Positions 45,434 through 53,856 of a stretch of 64,000 nt of DNA are shown one piece after another; positions within the stretch are counted from its first letter, which is position 1; each line of letters starts with the position of its first letter. A program made the position numbers and the translations under genes. The notes under the pieces were generated by a model, which searched no databases, was not told the origin of the DNA, and worked only from the letters and a program-made list of their open reading frames with translations. This stretch comes from Streptomyces sp. NBRC 110611. Its GTDB lineage: Bacteria > Actinomycetota > Actinomycetes > Streptomycetales > Streptomycetaceae. Location: NCBI RefSeq assembly GCF_001590865.1, contig NZ_BBUY01000001.1, forward strand, positions 261,607 to 325,606, written 5' to 3'.

Positions 45434-46275
45434 CGGCCGGTCCCCTCCCCGCGCGCCAGGTAGTCCGCGAGGCTCAGCGAGGGCGCCCGCCGCTCCGTAC
45501 GCACCGGCCGGCCGCTCCCCGGAGGCCCTTCGGTACGCGCCGCACTGACCTCCAGACGGCCGATCTGTACGTGCACCACCCGCTCGGCGGCGCGCTGTCC
45601 GCGCCGCCCGGAGGACGCGGCCCGCGCCGCGGCGTTCCGGGCGGCGGCCGGCCCGTCGTCCGCACCCGGGCGCGGCGCCGGGGCCGCGGTCAGGAGGCCG
45701 GTGTCCGCCTGCGCGCGGGCGGACACCGAGGCCCTCGCACCCGCGCCGGGACCGCCGTCCGCCGCCCCCGTCCCGGCCCGCCGCGCTGGGCGTACCGCCT
45801 CGGGCGCGGCGGGGCGCGGCCCCGGCTCGGCGGCCGCCGCGGGCCGCAGCAGCGATGCCGCCGGCCTCGCCGCGCGCCCGTCGCGGCCGGTGGGGCCCTG
45901 CCGCGGGGCGGCGCCGGGCGCGGCGGTCGTCCGCCGCTCGCGCTCGACGGTCCTGATCTCCCGCTCGTACCGGATCGGTTCCCCGTCGAACGGCGGCGAC
46001 GGCGACCACGCCGACCGCGGGGACGGCGACGCCGAAGCGTCCGGCACGTCCAGCTCACCGGACGCGCCCCGCAGCGCCTCGACCCGCTCGAACGGGCCGG
46101 GCAGCCGCGGCCGTACGAGCGCGCGCCGGGCAACCCCGGCCGTACGGCCGCCGGTTCCGCCCGTACGGCCGTCGGACGCGGCCGGGAACGGGTCCGTGGA
46201 CGGTCCCGCGGACGGGGGCCCGGACCGCTCGGGTGCGTACCGCGCCAGCAACCGGCCGAAGTAGTCGTCAGGCAT
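45430..46275 (-). CDS. disordered eCIS operon protein
   Basis: Product of 281 aa of unknown function, overlapping the gp51-like stop by 8 bp. Start MPDDYFGRLLARYAPER looks structured, and a second short motif VVHVQIGRLEVSAARTEGP and PSLSLADYLARGEGTGR at the end also look conserved. All between is Pro/Ala/Arg-rich disorder. A similar small protein with these terminal motifs is common between the tube and DUF4255 genes of actinobacterial eCIS. It may be a linker or scaffold. Confidence 0.7.
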   Translation of the reverse strand: MPDDYFGRLLARYAPERSGPPSAGPSTDPFPAASDGRTGGTGGRTAGVARRALVRPRLPGPFERVEALRGASGELDVPDASASPSPRSAWSPSPPFDGEPIRYEREIRTVERERRTTAAPGAAPRQGPTGRDGRAARPAASLLRPAAAAEPGPRPAAPEAVRPARRAGTGAADGGPGAGARASVSARAQADTGLLTAAPAPRPGADDGPAAARNAAARAASSGRRGQRAAERVVHVQIGRLEVSAARTEGPPGSGRPVRTERRAPSLSLADYLARGEGTGR

Positions 46276-47098
46276 CTGCGCACAGCTCCAGGTAGTAGCG
46301 GCGCCGCAGGGGGCTCAGCGCCAGGATCTCGGGCTCGCTCCAGCCGTAGGCCGAGGCGAGCAGATGGACGTCCAGGAGCACATCGCGCGCCCAGGCGTCC
46401 AGTTCGGTCCACAGGTACGCGGCGATGTCCAGCTCCGCCGGAGTGGCCGCGCCGCACTCCGGACAGGCGATGTTCAGCGCCAACTCGGCGGCCGGATCGG
46501 CCTCTTCGGCCGCCTCGGCGAACCGCTTCAGCACCGGCTCGGGCAGCAGCCGCGCGAGGTCCTCCTCGCCCAGGACCTCACGCCCGTCGTCCCGGACCGC
46601 CGAGAGGGCACAGCGGGCGCCCAGCCGCCGCCGGGCAGCATCCTGCGCCCCGGCGGCCTGCTCCGCGACCGCGGCCAGCTCTTCCTTCTTGCGCTCCTCG
46701 GCTTCCACCACGGCCGCGGCCTCCTCCGCCACCGCCGCGAGATCGGTCGGGCACGGCAGCCGGAACCGCACCGTCCATCCGCCCTCCGCCACCCGCAGGC
46801 CGCCCTCGGGCACCCGCGGCCGGGCGGCGCCCAGCTCGGCCGCGTCGAGCTCGAACTCCAGCGCCGCACCGCACTCCGGGACGGCGCAGTCCAGGGTGAC
46901 CTGCATCCGCTCCCCGAACAGCGCCCGGCGCAGCGCGAAGAGATCCGCCGCCCGCTCCCCGAGCGGCACCGACAGCAGCACGTCGGGGTCGGTCTCGGGG
47001 CGGGCAGCGCGATGCAGCAGCAGGGCCCGGCCGCTGCCCTGCTGGGCCAGCCCGGCCTCCCAGATGGCCAGGAGTTCCGTGGCCCCGGTGACCGCCAT
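46268..47098 (-). CDS. T4 gp51-like baseplate chaperone with two Cys pairs
   Basis: Product of 276 aa. ELLAIWEAGLAQQGSGRALL opens the sequence, and the C-terminus reads VLLDVHLLASAYGWSEPEIL then RRRYYLELCADA, as in T4 baseplate hub assembly chaperone-like proteins of tailed systems. Two CxxxC/CxxC pairs, DCAVPECGAALEF and IACPECGAATPAEL, could form a zinc ribbon. A Glu/Ala helical region lies between. It is positioned just after the tube gene. The start codon lies seven bases after the end of a GGGGAC repeat, which supplies the Shine-Dalgarno. Confidence 0.78.
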   Translation of the reverse strand: MAVTGATELLAIWEAGLAQQGSGRALLLHRAARPETDPDVLLSVPLGERAADLFALRRALFGERMQVTLDCAVPECGAALEFELDAAELGAARPRVPEGGLRVAEGGWTVRFRLPCPTDLAAVAEEAAAVVEAEERKKEELAAVAEQAAGAQDAARRRLGARCALSAVRDDGREVLGEEDLARLLPEPVLKRFAEAAEEADPAAELALNIACPECGAATPAELDIAAYLWTELDAWARDVLLDVHLLASAYGWSEPEILALSPLRRRYYLELCADA

Positions 47099-47105
47099 TC
47101 GTTCA

Positions 47106-47167
<62 letters not shown>

Positions 47168-47190
47168 GGTACGTCATGCCGGGGCGGGGC

Positions 47191-47715
47191 TCACGCCGGA
47201 TGCGTGAACGACGGCTCCTCCGGTTCCGGGACCTCGTAGTCGCGCTCCCAGCCCTCGCACTCCAGCTTCAGGCTCTGGATGGCGACGGCGTTGGCGTTGG
47301 CGTCCATCTCGCCCAGGACCTGGTACTCGCTCGGCCAGGAGCGGTAGATCTTGTGCGAGACGGCGACCTGGCCGGCCTCGTTGAGGACCTGGATGATGAT
47401 GTCCTTGCGGAAGTCGGCCAGCGAGACCTCGGCGCCGAGACCCGCGCCGACCTGCCAGACCTTGTTGGCCCAGCGGTCGAACTCCGGGTCGTGGGTGACC
47501 CCGCGCTCCAGGGTGATGCCCTCGAACTCGGAGCGCCCGGGCGACTTGCGCGGTGAGCTGGGGTCGCCGCCGTGCCGGTGCTTGACGACCTCTGTCGTCC
47601 GCTTCAGCGGGCTGATCTTGCTGACGCCCGCGACCGTACGGCCGTCCCACAGAACCAGGAACTTGAAGTTCTTGTACGGGTCGAAGCGATGGGCGTTGAT
47701 CTGGAACTCAGCCAT
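47191..47715 (-). CDS. eCIS inner tube protein (Afp1/gp19-like)
   Basis: Product of 174 aa. MAEFQINAHRFDPYKNFKFL and VLWDGRTVAGVSKISPLKRT are the typical start of tail-tube proteins of the T4 gp19 family, followed by PGRSEFEGITLERGVTHDPE and a C-terminal KLECEGWERDYEVP. Hexamers of this protein stack inside the sheath and are expelled on contraction. Only one tube paralogue is seen, whereas Afp has Afp1 and Afp5. Confidence 0.95.
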   Translation of the reverse strand: MAEFQINAHRFDPYKNFKFLVLWDGRTVAGVSKISPLKRTTEVVKHRHGGDPSSPRKSPGRSEFEGITLERGVTHDPEFDRWANKVWQVGAGLGAEVSLADFRKDIIIQVLNEAGQVAVSHKIYRSWPSEYQVLGEMDANANAVAIQSLKLECEGWERDYEVPEPEEPSFTHPA

Positions 47716-47755
47716 CGGATTCCTTCGGTTTCCTTCAGTAGACCTGGACCTGGGA

Positions 47756-49603
47756 CTAGACCGCGAACTGCCCTGCCATCTGCTGGATTTTGACGATCAC
47801 GAACTCCGCGGGCTTGACCGGTGCGATGCCGACCACGACGTTCACGATCCCGTTCTCGATGTCGGCCTCCGTCGTGGTGTCCTTGTCGCACTTGACGAAG
47901 TACGCCTGCCGCGGGGTGCTGCCCTTGAAGGCGCCCTTCTCGAAGAGGGAGTGCAGGTAGGCCGAGACGTTGAGGCGGATCTGGAGCCAGAGCTGTTCGT
48001 TGTTGGGCTCGAAGACGACCCATTGCAGGCCCCGCAGCAGACTCTCCTCGATGTGCAGGGCCAGCCGCCGGACCGGTACGTACTTCCACTCGCTGTCGAG
48101 GGCGTCCGCGCCCTGTAGCGTGCGGGCACCCCACACCAGCGGGCCGACCAGCGGGAACGTGCGCAGGCAGTTGATGCCGAGCGGGTTGAGCAGGCCGTTG
48201 TCACGGTCCGTCAGCTTGACGGCGAGGGAGTGGACTCCGGCCAGCCGGGCCTCGGTCCCGGCCGGCGCCTTCCACACTCCGCGCTCGCCGTCCGTACGGG
48301 CGATGACACCGGCGATCGCGCCGCACGGCGGGAAGGAGCGCAGCCGGCCGGAGAGCGGGTCGGTGAGCTGGAGGTGCGGGAAGTAGAGGGCGGAGTGGTT
48401 GCCGCGGACCGGTGTGAACGCGGCGATACCGGCCCGGGCGGCGTCCACGCTGCCCCAGGCGGCGGGCGCGTCGACGAGGAGGAAGATCCGGCGCTCCCGG
48501 CAGAGCCGCTCGGCCGCGGAGAGGACGGCGACGATGTCCTCGGTGCTCTCGTACGAGGCCAGCTCGGGCAGGGCGAGCAGGTTGACGTCATCGACGTCGC
48601 GCAGTGCCTGCAGGCCGCTCTTGCGGGCCTCGCTGCCGATCAGATCGCGGGGGCCGGGCGGGTCGCCGTCCTCGCCGTCGCACAGCGGGAACACCGGCGG
48701 GTTGACGGACGCCTCCAGGCCGAGGTCGTTGGCGCACTCGCCCAGGAAGCGGACGATGTCGCGGGGGTCGGCGGACCCGGCCACGACCTGGATGCGGTGG
48801 CCGAAGGCGGTGACCTCGGTGCCGGCGAAGGCGTGCTTGCCGGGGGCGTCCGGCAGGGCGCGCAGCTTGCGCTCCAGGAGGAGGGCCAGCTCGGTGACGT
48901 CGCAGGGCGGCTCGCCGTCGCAGTCCGGGTCGTAGAGGGTGAACTCCCGCTCCACCTCGCCGATCTTGACGGTCAAGTCGACGTTCAGGTCGGGGAGTTC
49001 GTGGTGGAAGGCCTTGGAGACGGTGCCGGACGGGTCCGGGCGGCCCTCGCCGACGACCTCGGCGCGGATCAGCGCGGAGCCCGTGTTGATCACCGTTTCG
49101 GCGTAGCGGCCGTGGCAGGGGTCCATGGACAGGCCGGGGAAGGTCTCCCGGGCGTGGCCGTGCGCGTCGAGGACGTGGAGGTTGAAGGTTTCGTCCGGAC
49201 ACGGGGTGTCGTGGTCGATCGCCACCCGGAGGCCGTTGCCCCAGACGCCCGGTTCCTTGGCGTGCACCTTCAGTACCGGGCACTGGCTGTGCCCCTCGGT
49301 GGACTCCAGGGTGGCGTGGGCCGCCTCGCCGCTGCCGGCCTTGGTCACCCGGACGATCACGGCGACCGTGCCGCCGTTGCCGAAGAACTGGTGGACGGCG
49401 TACGCGACCGGGCTCTGTGAGGTCAGGCCGCCGAAGCGGCGCTCGAAGTCGGCGAAGCTGGTGATCCGTACCGGCTGGTTGAGCGGGCCGCGCCGGGTGT
49501 GACCGACGAACGCGGTGACGGATGTGGTGACGGTGGTGATGCTGCGGACGCTGCTGGGAAGCTCTTCGACATAGACGCCGGGATAGGTCGTATGTGTCGG
49601 CAT
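47756..49603 (-). CDS. eCIS contractile sheath protein (Afp2-4-like)
   Basis: Product of 615 aa. The ATG at 49603 (MPTHTTYPGVYVEELPSSVR) has GGAGGGGGA upstream. An in-frame ATG at 49840 would add 79 disordered residues and is not supported by the family start. The N-terminal sheath signature PGVYVEELPSSVRSITTVTT and the C-terminal domain (GLQWVVFEPNNEQLWLQIRL, VGIAPVKPAEFVIVKIQQM) are both clear. Insertions with Cys residues (DPDCDGEPPCDVTE, PLCDGEDGD) lie in the middle. First gene of the operon; only one sheath paralogue is visible. Confidence 0.95.
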   Translation of the reverse strand: MPTHTTYPGVYVEELPSSVRSITTVTTSVTAFVGHTRRGPLNQPVRITSFADFERRFGGLTSQSPVAYAVHQFFGNGGTVAVIVRVTKAGSGEAAHATLESTEGHSQCPVLKVHAKEPGVWGNGLRVAIDHDTPCPDETFNLHVLDAHGHARETFPGLSMDPCHGRYAETVINTGSALIRAEVVGEGRPDPSGTVSKAFHHELPDLNVDLTVKIGEVEREFTLYDPDCDGEPPCDVTELALLLERKLRALPDAPGKHAFAGTEVTAFGHRIQVVAGSADPRDIVRFLGECANDLGLEASVNPPVFPLCDGEDGDPPGPRDLIGSEARKSGLQALRDVDDVNLLALPELASYESTEDIVAVLSAAERLCRERRIFLLVDAPAAWGSVDAARAGIAAFTPVRGNHSALYFPHLQLTDPLSGRLRSFPPCGAIAGVIARTDGERGVWKAPAGTEARLAGVHSLAVKLTDRDNGLLNPLGINCLRTFPLVGPLVWGARTLQGADALDSEWKYVPVRRLALHIEESLLRGLQWVVFEPNNEQLWLQIRLNVSAYLHSLFEKGAFKGSTPRQAYFVKCDKDTTTEADIENGIVNVVVGIAPVKPAEFVIVKIQQMAGQFAV

Positions 49604-50305
49604 TCCCCCTCCAATCCCTTCAGGCACCGAGTGTGAGGGCACCAGGACATCGAGAAAGCCGGGAGGGGCGGCGGGAAGAGAGGGAGGGACGGCGGGTGCG
49701 CAGGAGTCCACGACGGCACCCCGCGCCGATCGTGGTCGCGCATCCCCCCACCGCTCATCAAGTTCCCCCGTCTGCATCCGGTGCGAGCGGTCCGTGGGCT
49801 GCCGGACGCCCGCACGGGACCAAGCCCGGAGCGCGCACATCTGGCTGCGACTGATGACGACTGGCTACGACCCCGGCTTGTGACTCCTGATGCGAAAGTG
49901 CTCAACGCAGTGTGCAATAGGGGGAGTTGATCGGACAAGGCTCTTTCCGGCCTCCGGCTGCGAAGGTGTTGTGCGGGCGCGTCGCACATTCTTCCCAACC
50001 GGATTCCCGCTCTCCCGCAACCTTGTCCGCGACCCCTTCGTCACAGTGAGTGACGATGGGTGGCCGGGTGAACACGGGGCGTGCGGCCCGGGATCTGTGA
50101 CCGTAATCACCGCTGGAGTGTGATCTGTGATTTAGGGCCTCAGGTCCTGCGGCGATAACCTGCGAGACGGACATGCCGCGTATCCGGTCACCGTGTACGC
50201 CTCCCCTGTGACAGCGCCGTCACGTTGCCCTTCGCGGCACGCCCATCGCAGACGAACGAACCGCGATCACTACGGCGATTCTGAGAAGACAAGGGACGGA
50301 CGCGC
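49604..50305. other. divergent intergenic region between eCIS operon and sucC
   Basis: These 702 bases hold the eCIS promoter on the minus strand and the sucC promoter on the plus strand. Present are inverted repeats GTCAC-AGTGA-GTGAC near 50040 and GTGAC-N6-GTCAC at 50208-50223. Near 49880-49935 a minus-strand TTGCAC is seen but its -10 is weak. A short in-frame extension upstream of the sheath start is not supported. No other gene is seen. Confidence 0.5.
50208..50223. promoter_or_regulatory. palindrome upstream of sucC, possible operator
   Basis: GTGAC-AGCGCC-GTCAC is a perfect inverted repeat with 5-base arms, 83 bases before the sucC start. It loosely resembles CRP/FNR-type sites, but the spacing differs from the Streptomyces Crp consensus as I recall it. 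A functional role is only suggested. Confidence 0.35.
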
Positions 50306-51484
50306 GTGGACCTGTTCGAGTACCAGGCGAGGGACCTCTTCGCCAAGCACGGTGTACCGGTGCTGGCCGGTGAAGTCATCGACACGCCTGAGGCGGCGCG
50401 CGAGGCGACGGAGCGACTGGGCGGCAAGTCGGTCGTCAAGGCCCAGGTCAAGGTCGGCGGCCGCGGCAAGGCCGGTGGCGTGAAGCTGGCCGCCACCCCG
50501 GACGAGGCCGTCGCCCGCGCGACGGACATCCTCGGCATGGACATCAAGGGCCACACGGTCCACAAGGTGATGATCGCCGAGACCGCGCCGGAGATCGCCG
50601 AGGAGTACTACGTCTCCTTCCTCCTCGACCGCACCAACCGCACCTTCCTCTCCATCGCCTCCGTCGAGGGCGGCGTGGACATCGAGGAGGTGGCGGCCAA
50701 GCGCCCGGAGGCCGTCGCCAAGACCCCGATCGACGCCAACGAGGGTGTGACCCCGGAGAAGGCCCGCGAGATCGTCGAGGCCGCGAAGTTCCCGGCCGAG
50801 GTCGCCGGCAAGGTCGCCGACGTCCTCGTCACCCTGTGGGACACCTTCGTCAAGGAGGACGCGCTCCTCGTCGAGGTCAACCCGCTCGCCAAGGTCGCCA
50901 GCGGTGACGTCCTCGCCCTCGACGGCAAGGTCTCGCTGGACGCCAACGCCGAGTTCCGCCAGCCGGAGCACGAGGCCCTCGAGGACAAGGCCGCGGCCAA
51001 CCCGCTCGAGGCCGCCGCGAAGGCCAAGGGCCTGAACTACGTCAAGCTCGACGGCCAGGTCGGCATCATCGGCAACGGCGCGGGCCTCGTCATGAGCACC
51101 CTCGACGTCGTCGCCTACGCCGGCGAGAAGCACGGCAACGTCAAGCCCGCCAACTTCCTCGACATCGGTGGCGGCGCCTCCGCCGAGGTCATGGCGAACG
51201 GCCTGGAGATCATCCTCGGCGACGCGGACGTCAAGTCCGTGTTCGTCAACGTCTTCGGTGGCATCACCGCCTGTGACGAGGTCGCCAAGGGCATCGTCCA
51301 GGCCCTGGAGCTGCTGAAGTCCAAGGGCGAAGAGGTCACCAAGCCCCTGGTCGTCCGCCTCGACGGCAACAACGCGGAGCTGGGTCGCAAGATCCTGTCG
51401 GACGCCAACCACCCGCTGGTCCAGCGCGTGGACACCATGGACGGCGCGGCCGACAAGGCCGCCGAGCTCGCGGCTGCGAAGTAA
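50306..51484 (+). CDS. sucC: succinate-CoA ligase (ADP-forming) beta subunit
   Basis: Product of 392 aa. GTG start ([20 protein letters not shown]) with AAGGGACG upstream. ATP-grasp features include [12 protein letters not shown] for nucleotide binding. The C-terminal half has [17 protein letters not shown] and [20 protein letters not shown], typical of SucC. With SucD it converts succinyl-CoA plus ADP and phosphate to succinate, ATP and CoA in the TCA cycle. It is followed by sucD after 21 bp. Confidence 0.98.
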   Translation: MDLFEYQARDLFAKHGVPVLAGEVIDTPEAAREATERLGGKSVVKAQVKVGGRGKAGGVKLAATPDEAVARATDILGMDIKGHTVHKVMIAETAPEIAEEYYVSFLLDRTNRTFLSIASVEGGVDIEEVAAKRPEAVAKTPIDANEGVTPEKAREIVEAAKFPAEVAGKVADVLVTLWDTFVKEDALLVEVNPLAKVASGDVLALDGKVSLDANAEFRQPEHEALEDKAAANPLEAAAKAKGLNYVKLDGQVGIIGNGAGLVMSTLDVVAYAGEKHGNVKPANFLDIGGGASAEVMANGLEIILGDADVKSVFVNVFGGITACDEVAKGIVQALELLKSKGEEVTKPLVVRLDGNNAELGRKILSDANHPLVQRVDTMDGAADKAAELAAAK

Positions 51485-51505
51485 GGGACGAGGGACTCCA
51501 ACACC

Positions 51506-52390
51506 ATGGCTATCTTCCTCACCAAGGAAAGCAAGGTCATCGTCCAGGGCATGACCGGTGCCACTGGCATGAAGCACACCAAGCTGATGCTCGGTGACGG
51601 CACCAACATCGTCGGTGGCGTCAACCCGCGCAAGGCCGGCACCGAGGTCGACTTCGACGGCACGTCCGTCCCGGTCTTCGGCTCCGTCAAGGAAGCGATG
51701 GAGAAGACGGGCGCCGACGTCTCCGTCCTCTTCGTGCCGCCGGCCTTCGCCAAGGCCGCCGTCGTCGAGGCCATCGACGCCGAGATCCCGCTCGCGGTCG
51801 TGATCACCGAGGGCATCGCCGTCCACGACTCCGCCGCCTTCTGGGCGTACGCGAAGTCCAAGGGCAACAAGACCCGCATCATCGGCCCGAACTGCCCCGG
51901 CCTGATCACCCCCGGTCAGTCCAACGCCGGCATCATCCCGGGCGACATCACGAAGCCGGGCCGCATCGGCCTGGTGTCGAAGTCCGGCACGCTGACCTAC
52001 CAGATGATGTACGAGCTGCGCGACATCGGCTTCTCGTCGGCCGTCGGCATCGGTGGCGACCCGGTCATCGGCACCACGCACATCGACGCCCTCGCGGCGT
52101 TCGAGGCGGACCCCGACACCGAGCTGATCGTGATGATCGGTGAGATCGGCGGCGACGCCGAGGAGCGCGCGGCCGACTTCATCAAGGCCAACGTCACCAA
52201 GCCGGTCGTCGGCTACGTCGCGGGCTTCACCGCGCCCGAGGGCAAGACCATGGGCCACGCCGGCGCCATCGTCTCCGGCTCCTCCGGCACCGCCCAGGCG
52301 AAGAAGGAGGCCCTGGAGGCCGCCGGCGTCAAGGTCGGCAAGACCCCGTCGGAGACGGCAGTCCTGGCCCGCCAGATCCTGAACGGCTGA
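51506..52390 (+). CDS. sucD: succinate-CoA ligase alpha subunit
   Basis: Product of 294 aa. [20 protein letters not shown] opens the CoA-binding domain. The active-site phosphohistidine lies in [10 protein letters not shown], near residue 250. [12 protein letters not shown] and [14 protein letters not shown] are further SucD signatures. It carries the CoA site and the phosphorylated His that passes phosphate to ADP bound by SucC. No further gene follows before a terminator. Confidence 0.98.
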   Translation: MAIFLTKESKVIVQGMTGATGMKHTKLMLGDGTNIVGGVNPRKAGTEVDFDGTSVPVFGSVKEAMEKTGADVSVLFVPPAFAKAAVVEAIDAEIPLAVVITEGIAVHDSAAFWAYAKSKGNKTRIIGPNCPGLITPGQSNAGIIPGDITKPGRIGLVSKSGTLTYQMMYELRDIGFSSAVGIGGDPVIGTTHIDALAAFEADPDTELIVMIGEIGGDAEERAADFIKANVTKPVVGYVAGFTAPEGKTMGHAGAIVSGSSGTAQAKKEALEAAGVKVGKTPSETAVLARQILNG

Positions 52391-52460
52391 GTCCCTGACC
52401 GGCAGCTGAGTTTCTGAGCGGCCAGTTCCTGAACGGCTGAGTTTCTGAGCGGCTGAGGTC
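52391..52460. repeat. imperfect tandem repeat after sucD
   Basis: Units of about 16 bases based on CTGA(G/A)CGGCTGAGTTT occur about four times between the sucD stop and the dispersed repeat. Confidence 0.6.
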
Positions 52461-52480
52461 CTTCGGAAATACCACGCGGA

Positions 52481-52554
52481 CCTGCTTCGTTGTGGACCCG
52501 CAGGGGGTGCTTGCGTCCCCTAGGGGATCTGTTCGAGTCCCCCTTAGGGGAAAC
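52481..52554. repeat. dispersed intergenic repeat, copy 2
   Basis: This is the second copy of the repeat seen at 3831-3901. Shared core: TTGTGG.CCCGCAGGGGG and CCCCTAGGGGATCTGTTCG, then a TAGGGGAAAC end. The arms CCCCTA...TAGGGG can pair. GTTCGAGTCCC resembles a tRNA T-arm but no tRNA fold is present. Confidence 0.8.
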
Positions 52555-52598
52555 GGCCCCGGGCCCGTACCCACCACGGTGGGCACGGGCCCGGGGCC
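52555..52598 (+). terminator. strong terminator of sucCD
   Basis: GGCCCCGGGCCCGT pairs perfectly with ACGGGCCCGGGGCC around an inner CCCACCACGGTGGG loop. Confidence 0.88.
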
Positions 52599-52640
52599 GT
52601 ATTCCGGTACGCACGTGATTCCGGCACGTACGTGGCCGGC

Positions 52641-53687
52641 TCATCGCAGATCGGGGCTGAGCCGGGGCTGTCCGGGGCTGCCCGGCGGGTCGGCCGGGAC
52701 GTCCGCCGGGGCTGGGAGGTCCGGTCCGGCCGGGGCGTGCGGCACGGCGGGGACTGCCACGCGCGGCTCTGCTGAGACCATCACCCCCGGCTCTGCCAGG
52801 ACGGGCACGCGTGGCTCTGCTGAGAACATCACCGGCGGCTCTGCTGAGACTGCCACGCGCGGCTCGGCTGGGACCGCCACCCGCGGACCTTCCCACGGGC
52901 GCGGGCGCGCACCGTGCCCCGGCGTTACGACCATCGCGAGCAGGGTGACCAGGACGAACAGCCCCGTCAGCCCGAGCGCCGCGAGCGTGGTCCGGCGGGC
53001 CCCGCGCTCGCCGTCGGCCCGGATCCCCGCTCCGCCCGGCGGCTCCACCTCCTCCGCCGCCAGCAACGCGTCCACCCGGGTCAGCAGCTCACCGAGCCGA
53101 CCCCGTACGACGTCGCCCCGCCGCTCCGGAGGCTGCCCGCCGAGCCCCAGCTCCGGCAGCCGTACCGCGATCGTCTGCCGGGCGTACGCCAGCCGCCCCG
53201 CCGTCGCCGCCCCACTCGCCTCGACCTCGGCCGCCGTCGCACGAAGCCCGAGGCCGACCCCGTCATGCAGCAACAGCACCCGCCGATACGGGGCGGGCAG
53301 GGCCAGTACGGCCTCCAGCAGCGCACGGCCCGCGGGCCCCAGCGGCCGGCCGGCGGGCTGTACGGACGCCGAGCCCGGCAGGCGTTCCGGGCTCCGCGCG
53401 GTCCGCAGCCCGGGGCAGAGCCGGTGCCAGGGCGTCAGCGCGTACTCGTACGCCGCCGCCCGCACCCACCCCGCCGGGTCCGGGGCCGCCGCGACCTCGG
53501 GCCATCGCTGCCACGCCAGCCGGAACCCCCGCTCCACCGCCCGCCGTGCGAGCCGGGGCCGCCCGGTGAGCAGGTACGTCTGCCGGATCAACGCGGCCGC
53601 GTGCCGCACACAGAGCTCGTCGAAGGCAGCCGCGGCCGGGGCCGCCTCCCGCCGCCGGCTCACGGGCATCTCGTCCCGCCGGTTCAC
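52641..53687 (-). CDS. ECF-sigma-like protein with C-terminal membrane segment
   Basis: Product of 348 aa. GTG start at 53687 with AGGAGG five bases upstream (VNRRDEMPVSRRREA). Residues about 18-90 resemble sigma region 2 (FDELCVRHAAALIRQTYLLT, then RAVERGFRLAWQRWPEVAAA). The following LLEAVLALPAPYRRVLLLHD resembles region 4. A membrane helix (TTLAALGLTGLFVLVTLLAM) lies near residue 235. The outer tail has five or more 10-residue repeats (EPRVAVSAEP, EPRVPVLAEP). It may be a degenerate, membrane-tethered sigma relative. It diverges from the DUF6350 gene. Confidence 0.75.
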   Translation of the reverse strand: MNRRDEMPVSRRREAAPAAAAFDELCVRHAAALIRQTYLLTGRPRLARRAVERGFRLAWQRWPEVAAAPDPAGWVRAAAYEYALTPWHRLCPGLRTARSPERLPGSASVQPAGRPLGPAGRALLEAVLALPAPYRRVLLLHDGVGLGLRATAAEVEASGAATAGRLAYARQTIAVRLPELGLGGQPPERRGDVVRGRLGELLTRVDALLAAEEVEPPGGAGIRADGERGARRTTLAALGLTGLFVLVTLLAMVVTPGHGARPRPWEGPRVAVPAEPRVAVSAEPPVMFSAEPRVPVLAEPGVMVSAEPRVAVPAVPHAPAGPDLPAPADVPADPPGSPGQPRLSPDLR

Positions 53688-53856
53688 GGGCACCTCCTGG
53701 CGCTGGGGCAAGACATGACCAGCAGTTTGAAAATCCGCCCCGCCGCACTCACCTCGACACACCCGCCGGCCACGCCCGGTCACACTCGCCACCCACGACA
53801 CGTCGACCATCTGCCCAGTACAGGGACAAAACAGGTGTTATTGGCAGCATGGCCGC

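Noticed and set aside
49604..49840. Extension of the sheath gene to an upstream ATG at 49840
   Set aside because: The added 79 residues are disordered and the family start MPTHTTYPGVYVEE with a strong Shine-Dalgarno lies at 49603.
52481..52554. Possible tRNA because of GTTCGAGTCCC
   Set aside because: No acceptor, D- or anticodon-arm can be formed; the stretch is a copy of an intergenic repeat.
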